From CAYGJN01 sp964350135 (GTDB lineage: Bacteria > Bdellovibrionota > Bacteriovoracia > Bacteriovoracales > Bacteriovoracaceae): 25,162 nt of DNA. The stretch covers positions 1-25,162 of the forward strand of contig CAYGJN010000029.1 in NCBI GenBank assembly GCA_964350135.1, given 5' to 3'. This document shows, in pieces, positions 1 through 7,713 of the stretch. Below the pieces are notes generated by a model. The model was not told the DNA's origin. It saw only the letters and a list, made by a program, of their open reading frames with translations, and searched no databases. Made by a program: the position numbers and the translations under genes. Numbering within the stretch: the first letter of the stretch is position 1; the number at the start of each line of letters is the position of its first letter.

Positions 1-1
1 T

Positions 2-73
2 CAAGATAATAAGAGTTTTTTTAAAGAGAGAAATCTTCAAGCAGAAAAGAAGGGGTTTGATAAACCATGGTAG
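2..73 (+). CDS. C-terminal end of an unidentified upstream gene (partial)
   Basis: Reading frame 2 is open from the left edge and ends at the TAG at 71-73, giving 23 residues ending GFDKPW. The stop overlaps the ATG of the carbamoyltransferase gene by 7 bases, an arrangement typical of coupled operon genes. Frame 3 is also open across this stretch, so the call rests mainly on the overlap geometry. The tail is charged and hydrophilic and gives no clue to function. Confidence 0.35.
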   Translation, partial: QDNKSFFKERNLQAEKKGFDKPW

Positions 74-1863
74 TGCTTGGAATTTCTTGTTTTTATCATG
101 ACTCCGCTGCTGCTTTAATTATTAATGGAAAAGTCATAGCTGCTGCCCAAGAAGAGCGTTTTTCTAGAATAAAAAATGATCACTCCTTCCCTATAAATGC
201 AATAAAGTTTTGCTTAGAATTGGAGAATTTAGATCTTAATGATATTGATTCCATTATTTTTTATGATAAACCGTTCTTGTCATTTGAGCGAATTCTAGAG
301 ACGGTATTAAGCTTTTGGCCATTTGGGTTTAAGTATTTTTTGCACTCAATACCTCTTTGGGTAAAGGAAAAACTTCTTATCCGAAAACAAATTCAAGAGG
401 GATTCTCTATTCTTGGTAAAGTACCAAGAGATAAAATTAAATTTTCATTCCACCATCTCTCTCATGCAGCAAGTGTTTATTACACTTCTTCTTTTAAGGA
501 ATCGGCAGTTTTGATTATTGATGGAGTTGGTGAGTGGTCGAGTGCTTCAATATATAAGGGTGAAGGAAATAAACTCACTCTCTTAAAAGATTTAAACTAT
601 CCTCATTCGCTGGGCCTACTCTACTCAAGTTTTACTTCCTATTGTGGATTTAAAGTAAATTCAGGGGAGTATAAACTAATGGGGCTTGCACCATATGGTG
701 ACAAAGAATCTAAACAGACCAAATCTTTTATAAAAAAGATAGAGAGTCAGCTTATTAAGATTTATGATGATGGTTCTTTGTGGATGGATATGAAATATTT
801 TAGATATAATACAGATCTTAAAATGTTTCATGAGGGAAATTGGAACAAGCTTTTTAACATATCTTCAAGAGATCCTGACAGTGAGATTACTCAGGATTAT
901 TGCAATTTAGCTTTCGCAATTCAGTACGTAACAGAGAAAATTATTCTTAAAATGAGTGAATGTGCATTAAGCACTGCAAATAGCAAAAATTTATGTTTAG
1001 CAGGAGGAGTGGCTCTTAATTGTGTGGCCAATGGAGTATTAGCAAAAAGCGGTTTATGTGAAGAAATTTGGATTCAACCTGCCTGTGGCGATGCAGGAGG
1101 TGCTATGGGTGCAGCACTTGCTTATTATTATTCATTTAGCGAGAAAGAAGAGAGCAAAAAATTTAATCCTTATTTGGGACCTTCATTTAGTAATGAGTCT
1201 ATAAAATCTGAATTAAGCAACGAGAACTATTTATTTGTTGAAGATCAAAAAGAGCTTTTAAATAAAATTGCAAAAAAATTATCTCATGGGAAAATTATCG
1301 GATGGTTTCAGGGAAGAATGGAATGGGGACCTCGCGCCCTTGGAGGTAGAAGTATTTTGGCTGACCCCAGAAGCCCTGATATGCAAAGTAGGCTTAATCT
1401 AAAGATAAAGCATCGTGAGAACTTTAGGCCTTTTGCACCTGCAATATTAAAAGAAGATGCTGATTTGTATTTTGAAAAAGGGCCAAGAGATTCATATATG
1501 CTTTTTACCAACAAGTTAAAATTTGATAAAAGGTATGAGCAAAAAGATATTGGCCTTGATTTAATTTCAAGATTGGCATTTAAAAGATCAGATCTTCCTG
1601 CGATAACTCATCTGGATTATTCTGCTAGACTTCAAATTGTAGAGGAAGATTTAAATTCAATATTTTATAATTTATTAAAAACATTCAAAGATTTAACAGG
1701 TATAGGAGCATTAATTAATACAAGTTTTAATGTTCGTGGTGAGCCTATTGTGTGCTCTCCCAAAGATGCTCTGAATTGTTTTTATAAAACAGAAATGGAT
1801 ATTTTAGTTTTAGGAAATTATATCATTTACAAAGAAATTGGTACCTTGGGTGACTCTGATTGA
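67..1863 (+). CDS. O-carbamoyltransferase, NodU/CmcH/TobZ family
   Basis: Enzymes of this family move the carbamoyl group of carbamoyl phosphate, through a carbamoyl-adenylate, onto a hydroxyl of a sugar, antibiotic or other metabolite in the cytoplasm. The 598 residues match the usual full length. The N-terminus GISCFYHDSAAALI is the ASKHA-fold opening, and HHLSH at about residues 129-133 is the metal-binding histidine cluster. LAGGVALNCVANG (about 312-324) and CGDAGGAMGAALA close the Kae1-like domain. The C-terminal domain has GRMEWGPRALGGRSIL (about 415-430), RENFRPFAPAI and TSFNVRGEPIVCSP, all family signatures. The ATG follows an AAGAAGGGG purine run. The gene overlaps a possible upstream gene by 7 bases and the convergent radical SAM gene by 37. 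Family is certain; substrate is unknown, but nearby radical SAM and amidotransferase genes suggest a tailoring role. Confidence 0.93.
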   Translation: MVVLGISCFYHDSAAALIINGKVIAAAQEERFSRIKNDHSFPINAIKFCLELENLDLNDIDSIIFYDKPFLSFERILETVLSFWPFGFKYFLHSIPLWVKEKLLIRKQIQEGFSILGKVPRDKIKFSFHHLSHAASVYYTSSFKESAVLIIDGVGEWSSASIYKGEGNKLTLLKDLNYPHSLGLLYSSFTSYCGFKVNSGEYKLMGLAPYGDKESKQTKSFIKKIESQLIKIYDDGSLWMDMKYFRYNTDLKMFHEGNWNKLFNISSRDPDSEITQDYCNLAFAIQYVTEKIILKMSECALSTANSKNLCLAGGVALNCVANGVLAKSGLCEEIWIQPACGDAGGAMGAALAYYYSFSEKEESKKFNPYLGPSFSNESIKSELSNENYLFVEDQKELLNKIAKKLSHGKIIGWFQGRMEWGPRALGGRSILADPRSPDMQSRLNLKIKHRENFRPFAPAILKEDADLYFEKGPRDSYMLFTNKLKFDKRYEQKDIGLDLISRLAFKRSDLPAITHLDYSARLQIVEEDLNSIFYNLLKTFKDLTGIGALINTSFNVRGEPIVCSPKDALNCFYKTEMDILVLGNYIIYKEIGTLGDSD

Positions 1864-3104
1864 AGTTTAGTCAGTTTATCCCCACAAGTTTTAGCACAAG
1901 CTATTACTCGTCCCTTCTCAAAACTATCAACATTCCAACTAGATGCTATATATTGGAAAAATGGACCTTCAATAATTTCATTTAATGGCGTGTGTTTTGC
2001 ATTAATTTTATTCATACCACCTGTGATTTCAGCAATATCTCTTAATTGTACAACTTCTAAGCTTTTCCAGTAAGAATCAATTGGCCAGGCTGTCCAGCAG
2101 CATGGAGTAATAAGGCCATCTGAATTAACAAAAATTGAATTTCTTTTTTTGACATGGCAATTAATACTACAATTTTGAACAGATTCAAGTTCTTTGGGGG
2201 ATGATTTTAACAAATCAAATAATGTAATTTTTCTATTTTCTTTTATATTTTTTTTATTAACATAATAAATATTTCTTGGATAATCGGGCTCGCCTTTTAA
2301 GTGATAAACCTCTTGCACTCTCTCATTTTGATATTCTTTCTTTGTAGGAGCCTCAAGCAGGTGCGAAAGTTCTCCCTTGTGGTTATAGGCAGGAGTTGCA
2401 AGAATAGGTTTGCCTTTAGAAAGAGAGCCAAACCTTCCTGTTCTTTTAAGAAAAAAATTACACATTCCAAGATCTTTTGCGAGTTCTTGAGCCTTTTCTA
2501 CTTGATGTTCATTATGCTTAAAAACGACATAATCCCAACTTGCTTTTGCACCGGTTGCTAAATAGGCTTTCACATTATCCATTAGCTTATCCCAGACAAC
2601 ATTTTGGCGATAAAGATGGTTTGTCTCTTTTAGTCCGTCAATACTAAAATGAACTCTATCATCTTTATATGGACGAAGAATATTCCCTAGATCAGTCCAA
2701 AATTGTGGGTTTTTCATACCACCATTTGTATTAATATTAATAATAAGTTCATCAGTATATTCTCTTATATAGCTTATAATAGGTATGACACTATCTGACA
2801 TACAGGGGTCGCCATAATTTCCATTAAAGTTTATGAATTTAAGTTGCTTTAAAAAACTTGGATCAATAATTTTTTTAAAATCATCCAAACTTAGCTCGGA
2901 GAGGTTAAGGTTTGGGTTGGTAAAAGATCCATATACATTTCGAGCACATTGCGGACAGGCTGCATTGCATTTATTTGTGAGTTCTATATGTGCTTCTTTT
3001 ATGTCAGAAAATTTATAAATTAAGTCCTTCCCAGGGGATTTCCTAATATTGGTGTGTCTTAAATATGAAAGGAATATGCTCAAATTCATTATAGTATTAT
3101 ACAC
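1827..3104 (-). CDS. Radical SAM enzyme with C-terminal SPASM/twitch-like cysteine cluster
   Basis: Radical SAM enzymes cleave S-adenosylmethionine at a 4Fe-4S cluster to start radical chemistry. The CxxxCxxC motif is CNAACPQC at residues 46-53, after a beta strand HIELTNKC. NGNYGDPCMSD (about 95-105) occupies the position of the usual GGEP motif, and ININTNGG follows. Further cysteines (NCSINC near 309-315, CC near 334-335, CAKTC near 403-407) fit an auxiliary Fe-S domain of the SPASM or twitch kind, common in enzymes acting on peptides or carbohydrates. The longest frame starts with GTG at 3104. An ATG at 3089 sits 6 bases after a perfect TATAAT, so that promoter could only serve translation from the ATG. 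The 3' end overlaps the carbamoyltransferase by 37 bases. Substrate unknown. Confidence 0.88.
   Translation of the reverse strand: MYNTIMNLSIFLSYLRHTNIRKSPGKDLIYKFSDIKEAHIELTNKCNAACPQCARNVYGSFTNPNLNLSELSLDDFKKIIDPSFLKQLKFINFNGNYGDPCMSDSVIPIISYIREYTDELIININTNGGMKNPQFWTDLGNILRPYKDDRVHFSIDGLKETNHLYRQNVVWDKLMDNVKAYLATGAKASWDYVVFKHNEHQVEKAQELAKDLGMCNFFLKRTGRFGSLSKGKPILATPAYNHKGELSHLLEAPTKKEYQNERVQEVYHLKGEPDYPRNIYYVNKKNIKENRKITLFDLLKSSPKELESVQNCSINCHVKKRNSIFVNSDGLITPCCWTAWPIDSYWKSLEVVQLRDIAEITGGMNKINAKHTPLNEIIEGPFFQYIASSWNVDSFEKGRVIACAKTCGDKLTKLQSESPKVPISL
3089..3103 (-). promoter_or_regulatory. Perfect -10 box 6 bases before an ATG (possible leaderless start)
   Basis: On the minus strand TATAAT is followed by ACTATA and then the ATG at 3089. 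A transcript from this -10 box would begin at or next to that ATG, so the radical SAM mRNA could be leaderless. The -35 region, 17 bases upstream, is poor (TAAGCA). The stretch between contains the palindrome CTAGCTAG. Confidence 0.4.
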
Positions 3105-3151
3105 TAGCTAGCACATATTGCTTAGGCGCAGCGATCATGAGATAAATTATT

Positions 3152-4123
3152 ATGAGTGAATATATCGCTGTTGAACATGATTCTCCAATGGCAAAAGAGT
3201 TTTTAAACGTAAACTGGTGCCTAACTAATATATGTAATTTTAAATGCACCTACTGCCCTGAAAACTTACATAATGGTACAGTTCCTGGCATAAAATCAGA
3301 TAAAGTAATTGAGTCTATTACTGGCATAGTAAATCATTATAAAAATAAAAATATATTTTTTGAATTTACTGGTGGTGAAGTTACTTATTATAAAAACTTT
3401 ATTGATGTGGCCGAACATGTTAAATCTCATGGCTGTGATTTAGGAATCATCTCCAATGGCAAAAGAGAACTTGAGTATTGGGAAAAACTAGGACCTCTTC
3501 TAGATCATGTCTGTTTAAGCTATCACTCAGAAAATGACTATGCAGAAAGATTTTTAGAAGTTGTTGAGTATTTAAATAAAATGACTACGGTTCATGTAAA
3601 TATAATGATGAATCCAGAACTATTTGATCATGCTTTTGATGTAGCAAAAAAAGTTGTGCAAAACAAAACCGTAAGTGTCGCATTACAACCTCTTTACAAA
3701 GAAATGACAGGAGAAATTTTTAAGTATAGTGATAGTCAAAAAGTAATACTTGATCTACAGATGGACAGTTTATTATCTCAAGACAAAATTCGTGATCATT
3801 TTAAAGGTAAAAAACTTAAAACTTATCGAGGTGAAATGCGTTTTGTGAAACCAGATCAAAGTTATGAAATAATTAACACCCCAGATGTTTTAATGAGAAA
3901 ACTAAACAATTTTCAAGGCTGGGACTGCTATGCAGGGCTTGAGAATTTGGCCATCGATTTTTTTGGAAATGTGCAAAGAGCGTGGTGTCATTCTCCCAAT
4001 ACAAAGATAGGAAATCTTACTAAGGATTTCAGTTATCCAACTAAGCCGATAAAATGTTTGATAAGCAATTGTCATTGCGGCTTTGATATTATGTGTACAA
4101 AAAGAAAATCTAGCCTTGCATAG
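3152..4123 (+). CDS. Radical SAM enzyme with C-terminal cysteine-rich auxiliary region
   Basis: A 323-residue radical SAM protein. CNFKCTYC at residues 28-35 gives the CxxxCxxC cluster motif, with one more Cys at 23 just before it. FEFTGGEVTY supplies the GGE motif that contacts SAM, and a partial TIM barrel follows. The end carries DCYAGLENLAIDFFGNV, then RAWCHS and a cluster CLISNCHCGFDIMC, resembling a twitch or SPASM Fe-S site. The protein is short for a full SPASM enzyme (usually 370-450 residues). It is divergent from the other radical SAM gene across a gap of about 60 bases and is the first of four overlapping plus-strand genes. The best upstream purine stretch is a weak GAG. Substrate unknown. 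Confidence 0.88.
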   Translation: MSEYIAVEHDSPMAKEFLNVNWCLTNICNFKCTYCPENLHNGTVPGIKSDKVIESITGIVNHYKNKNIFFEFTGGEVTYYKNFIDVAEHVKSHGCDLGIISNGKRELEYWEKLGPLLDHVCLSYHSENDYAERFLEVVEYLNKMTTVHVNIMMNPELFDHAFDVAKKVVQNKTVSVALQPLYKEMTGEIFKYSDSQKVILDLQMDSLLSQDKIRDHFKGKKLKTYRGEMRFVKPDQSYEIINTPDVLMRKLNNFQGWDCYAGLENLAIDFFGNVQRAWCHSPNTKIGNLTKDFSYPTKPIKCLISNCHCGFDIMCTKRKSSLA

Positions 4124-5333
4124 TCAATATTATTTAAAAACAAAATTAAGGTTTTATATTTCTTCTTTGGCCAAAAAAAGTTTTATCTTAAATGCAATAT
4201 TTAGATACTTTTATTCTCTTAACTTTATTATTTTCAAACAGATTATTATTCCTCAAAAGGCATTGCTTTTTAAAAGGCGAGGCTGCGCACGCAATGATTT
4301 AACACCGGGTCTAAGTGATCTTGATATTTTGATAGTTGTTGAAAATGAAGAGCAAATTAAAAGCATCCTTACTAACTATAGAAAGTACTCATTTTTTTAT
4401 CCCTTGATAAAAGATTTAGAGTTTTTCTCAATAAAGATATTTGAAAATTGGAAGAAGAGTTTTGATGTAAGGAGTATAGAGTTTCAAATAGTAAACCAAG
4501 GTTATTTAAATATAGATCTAAATAAAATGAGTAAAGATGAAAAGCTTACTCTTGATTTAAGTATCTCAAAAGAGATTTTTAATCTTTATTACAAATTGTA
4601 TAAAGAGTGGATAGATAAAAGCAACCAAGGCTTTAAACAATACAATTTTAATAAATTAATAATTGAGATCCTGAGAGCTCTGGAGTTTAAAGAGTCAAAA
4701 AAGCCAGAAGTTTTTCTCAGAAGTAGAGCCAATCTTTTTAATGAAGTCTTAATTAAAAAGTATGAAAATTTAGAAGATCTATTAGAAAATCATCGATATA
4801 TGGATCTTTTTGAAATGATTTTTCTCTTAATTAATGACCACTCACAAAAACAAGTAAGCAGACTTAGTTTATACATAGGTAGTGACCTAAAAGAGCAGGG
4901 TTACAACTGCTATAATTATAAAAAAGTCTATGATCTTAAAATTGAAGAGGATTTTAAAAAAGCAATCAAGGAAGAGAAGTTACCGCTAACATCTTCAATG
5001 TTTTATACACTTAAGGCCTGTGGATTCCAGGAGCATGAGGCTTTAATATCGATATTTGAAAAACTCAATAATGAAGTGTTAAGAAAACTATATGCAATTA
5101 GGCTCTATTGTGACCTTGTTGGAGGTGTTGTAAATAATGGCTCTAATCAATTATTTTATTATATGATGGAGGATTTTTTTAATTTTTTTAAAGGAAGCCA
5201 GGAGAAGTTTGAAAGCATAATTTCAATTGTATTAAAGCCTGATAACAAAACAATTGTTCGTTTAGAAAAAAGAATTCAAATTTATAATCTTTTTAAAAGA
5301 TATTTTCTGGACGAGAGGACATTAAATGATTGA
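4083..5333 (+). CDS. Polymerase-beta-type nucleotidyltransferase-like protein
   Basis: A 416-residue protein. Residues 65-86 contain KRRGCARND followed by PGLSDLDILIVV. This matches the pol-beta nucleotidyltransferase signature hG[GS]...DhD, with D79 and D81 as predicted metal ligands. The normal GS pair is GC here. The remaining ~320 residues are Lys/Glu-rich, mostly helical, and not recognised. Such proteins transfer NMP groups to small molecules, proteins or RNA, or are inactive relatives. No ATG is available near the start: the frame opens with TTG at 4083, overlapping the preceding gene by 41 bases, and a second TTG at 4116 would leave an 8-base overlap. The stop overlaps the next gene by 8 bases. 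Fold moderately sure; activity and substrate unknown. Confidence 0.65.
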   Translation: MILCVQKENLALHSQYYLKTKLRFYISSLAKKSFILNAIFRYFYSLNFIIFKQIIIPQKALLFKRRGCARNDLTPGLSDLDILIVVENEEQIKSILTNYRKYSFFYPLIKDLEFFSIKIFENWKKSFDVRSIEFQIVNQGYLNIDLNKMSKDEKLTLDLSISKEIFNLYYKLYKEWIDKSNQGFKQYNFNKLIIEILRALEFKESKKPEVFLRSRANLFNEVLIKKYENLEDLLENHRYMDLFEMIFLLINDHSQKQVSRLSLYIGSDLKEQGYNCYNYKKVYDLKIEEDFKKAIKEEKLPLTSSMFYTLKACGFQEHEALISIFEKLNNEVLRKLYAIRLYCDLVGGVVNNGSNQLFYYMMEDFFNFFKGSQEKFESIISIVLKPDNKTIVRLEKRIQIYNLFKRYFLDERTLND

Positions 5334-5970
5334 AGAAGTTAGTAAAGATTTTAACCTAGATCTTTTTCTTGAAGCTAGGAATAAAACGATTAATGCGGTT
5401 GCTTTAATCGCCAGTCGGTGTTTTGAAGGCATGTCAGAAAATGATGGACTTAATATTATAGATGAAACACTTAGGGAGCTTGGTTCACAAAAAAAATGGC
5501 ATCCAAATAAATTTAGAATAGGAGTTAATACAACTAAGAGTTTTCGAGATCAATCCGTTGAGGGTGTGCGTTTAGAAGAAAATGACTATTTTTTTATCGA
5601 TATTGGACCTGTATTTAATGGTTATGAAGGTGATTACGGAAAAACATTCAAGCTAGGTAACTCCTCTGATATTAATTGCATTGTAAGTGAGAATATATTT
5701 AATGAGTTAAAGATAGCTTGGCTAGAAGAGAGGCTAAGCGGAGAAGATTTATACGTAAAGGCTCAAAAATTGGCCCATAAGAATGGTTATAAACTTGAGG
5801 AAAGAATGGCCGGTCACAGATTAAGCGATTTTCCTCATGCACTTTATTATAAAGGTAGTTTAAAAGATTTTGATAAGATCCCTCTAAATAATATTTGGGT
5901 TCTTGAGATTTTAGTCATAGATAATAAAATACAAAGAGGATCATTTTTTGAAGATATACTATATAGCTAG
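5326..5970 (+). CDS. Short M24-family metallopeptidase-like (pita-bread fold) protein
   Basis: The M24 family includes methionine aminopeptidases, prolidases and creatinase, which use two metals in a pita-bread fold. All five usual ligands can be placed in these 214 residues: D92 (FFIDIGP), D103 (GDYGKTF), H164 (GHRLSDFPH), E194 (WVLEILV) and E209 (GSFFEDIL). At 214 residues it is shorter than methionine aminopeptidase (about 250) and lacks an N-terminal creatinase domain. The ATG lies 8 bases before the preceding stop, with GAGAGG just upstream, indicating translational coupling. In this operon it could trim a peptide product or act on a small amide, but nothing in the sequence decides this. 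Fold likely; substrate open. Confidence 0.8.
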   Translation: MIEEVSKDFNLDLFLEARNKTINAVALIASRCFEGMSENDGLNIIDETLRELGSQKKWHPNKFRIGVNTTKSFRDQSVEGVRLEENDYFFIDIGPVFNGYEGDYGKTFKLGNSSDINCIVSENIFNELKIAWLEERLSGEDLYVKAQKLAHKNGYKLEERMAGHRLSDFPHALYYKGSLKDFDKIPLNNIWVLEILVIDNKIQRGSFFEDILYS

Positions 5971-6931
5971 TTTTATTTTATGGTTGAGCACAGGTTTTCC
6001 TAATGAAGCGTTAAACTGGATTGTTAACAAAGACCACTCAGAGATATTTTTCAAGATCTCTTATTTAGGAGTAAGCTCAACTACTGGCCGTTTTAAAGAT
6101 TACTCTGGAAGTATTAAATGGGATGAGACAAGTCTTGGAGATATTTCAATTGAAATCAACGCCAACTCGATAGATACAGGAAATTCCATCCGCGATGGTC
6201 ATTTAAAAAGTAGAGATTTTTTACATATAGATCAATTTAAATGGATTAGTTTTAAGTCTATTAAGGTTAGTAAAGTACAAGGAAACAGATATAAAGCGTT
6301 AGGTAGACTTAAAATTAAAAATATTTCTAAGGATGTAATTTTCAATTTTGATCTAGGATCTGAAGTCAAGGACAGTTGGGGAAATAAGAACCGTTTTGCT
6401 AAATTTAAAGGAAAAATTCAGCGCCAAGACTTTGGGATAAATTGGAACAAGCTTAATTATGAAAATAATTATTTATTGGGAAATACAATTGAAATTTGGG
6501 GAGTCTTTCAAGTTCAACCACAAGGAAAATCAACTCCAAGTGCTGCGCACATGATTCCAAATACTGAATATACTGCAAAAAGAGAAAAATTTCTAAGAGG
6601 TGAGATAAGTAGTAAGGATATTCGAAGGGAATTAGATTTAGAGACTTCTGAAAAACCTTTTTTAAAAAGAAAAAAAGTAAACAACAAGCAATCAGTTTCC
6701 CAGAAAAATACAAAATTAAAAGATGGTGCTTGGTGGCTTTCTTTTGCTGTACTAGGGTTTCTTGGCTTTATTTCAAGCGTTTATCTATCAATTAAGGTTA
6801 AAGAGTTTACGGGAAATTATTTCAAGAAAAAATACGACGAGCAGGGCATTCTTGGTTATATAAGTGACTTCATTGGAATCATTATAATGATGATATACGC
6901 TGCATCTTTTTATCTAGTAGGTTGGTCGTAA
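5948..6931 (+). CDS. YceI-like lipid-binding domain protein with two C-terminal membrane helices
   Basis: Residues 1-20 form a signal peptide. Residues 24-192 match the YceI lipocalin-like beta barrel: DHSEIFFKISYLGVSSTTGRF is the family opening, followed by SIEINANSIDTGNSIRDGHL and a second repeat of strands. YceI proteins are periplasmic and bind isoprenoid-type lipids or related amphiphiles. Typical members end at about 190 residues. Here a Lys-rich linker (about 200-255) leads to two hydrophobic helices, near 257-280 and 303-325, that would anchor the protein in a membrane. The start is TTG, preceded by AGAGG, and overlaps the M24 gene by 23 bases. The overlap ties it to the radical SAM operon, perhaps for handling a lipid-linked substrate (inference). 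Confidence 0.78.
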   Translation: MKIYYIASFILWLSTGFPNEALNWIVNKDHSEIFFKISYLGVSSTTGRFKDYSGSIKWDETSLGDISIEINANSIDTGNSIRDGHLKSRDFLHIDQFKWISFKSIKVSKVQGNRYKALGRLKIKNISKDVIFNFDLGSEVKDSWGNKNRFAKFKGKIQRQDFGINWNKLNYENNYLLGNTIEIWGVFQVQPQGKSTPSAAHMIPNTEYTAKREKFLRGEISSKDIRRELDLETSEKPFLKRKKVNNKQSVSQKNTKLKDGAWWLSFAVLGFLGFISSVYLSIKVKEFTGNYFKKKYDEQGILGYISDFIGIIIMMIYAASFYLVGWS

Positions 6932-7668
6932 TTTTAAAACTATTAAAGAAGTCTCTTTTTATAGATTTTTTATGATCAAGATGGGTTTAATTTTTTTAAG
7001 CACTCATTTTTCAGCTTCTAAAACAGAGCTTTTAGCAAAAATTCTTAATCTAGAGGCTGTGCTTTGCTCTTTCTCTAGTAATAATACTTGTTGCAAATAT
7101 TGCTTCTAGGTTTACTAGAAATGCAGCCCCCAAACAGGATCCTATTGATAAAAAATCAAGTGCGTTTGAGATATCTAAATATGGGAAAAATATTACTGGT
7201 GTATACTTTTCTACTGTGTACGTAATTATCTCTTGGGTTTCTTTTTTAGTTCAACTTTTTATAACTAGCCTTGTATTAAATCGATTTGGTGTCAGATCTG
7301 CTCTTTCAGTATTACCAATTGCTGTTTTTGGGGCGAGTGCTGCTTTTATTATTTTTCCGGTACTCTGGATAGCCAGCTTATTACCAATATTTGATAACTC
7401 TTTAAATTATTCAATAAATCAATCAGCTAGAGAAGCTTTATATGTACCAGTCCCAGCAGAGAAACTATATCAAGCTAAAGGATTTATAGACATATTTGTT
7501 ATGAGAGGAGCTAAAGTATTGGCCATAGGTATTAGTTTGATTGTGAGTAGCATCTTTACTGAGTTTTCATCCTTGAAGTGGATCTCCCTAATAACGCTAA
7601 TCCTTGTATGTTTTTGGCTATTAGTTGTTAGATATGTAGGGGCTGAGTATCGAAAGAAAACTACTTAA
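6932..7668 (+). pseudogene. Decayed Npt1/Npt2-type nucleotide transporter (ATP/ADP translocase-like MFS)
   Basis: An open frame from GTG 7216 to 7668 (150 residues) matches only the C-terminal part of the Npt/NTT transporter family. It contains NYSINQSAREALYVPVP and AKGFIDIFVMRGAK, where the family has its conserved ALYVPV and FID..VYRG segments. The same frame continues upstream without a start to a TAG at 7051, giving LCFALSLVIILVANIASRF, another membrane helix. The helix expected between YGKNITG and VYFSTVYV seems to be missing. From 6929 to 7053, short stop-broken pieces (ILKLLKKSLFIDF) could be the remains of the N-terminus. The family imports ATP or other nucleotides in intracellular bacteria and also occurs in Bdellovibrio-like predators. 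With most of the 12 helices gone, transport is very unlikely. A short membrane protein from 7216 could still be made. Confidence 0.72.
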
Positions 7669-7713
7669 ATTCTTTGGTTTTTAGGCTATTATTACTTCTA
7701 AGAGGAGATAGTT

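Noticed and set aside
6972..7109. 45-residue frame ending in a Cys-rich tail (NNTCCKYCF), near radical SAM genes, resembling a RiPP precursor
   Set aside because: The same DNA in another frame encodes a membrane helix continuous with the Npt transporter remnant, no ribosome binding site precedes the ATG, and there is no leader-like motif. Best explained as an accidental frame in a pseudogene.
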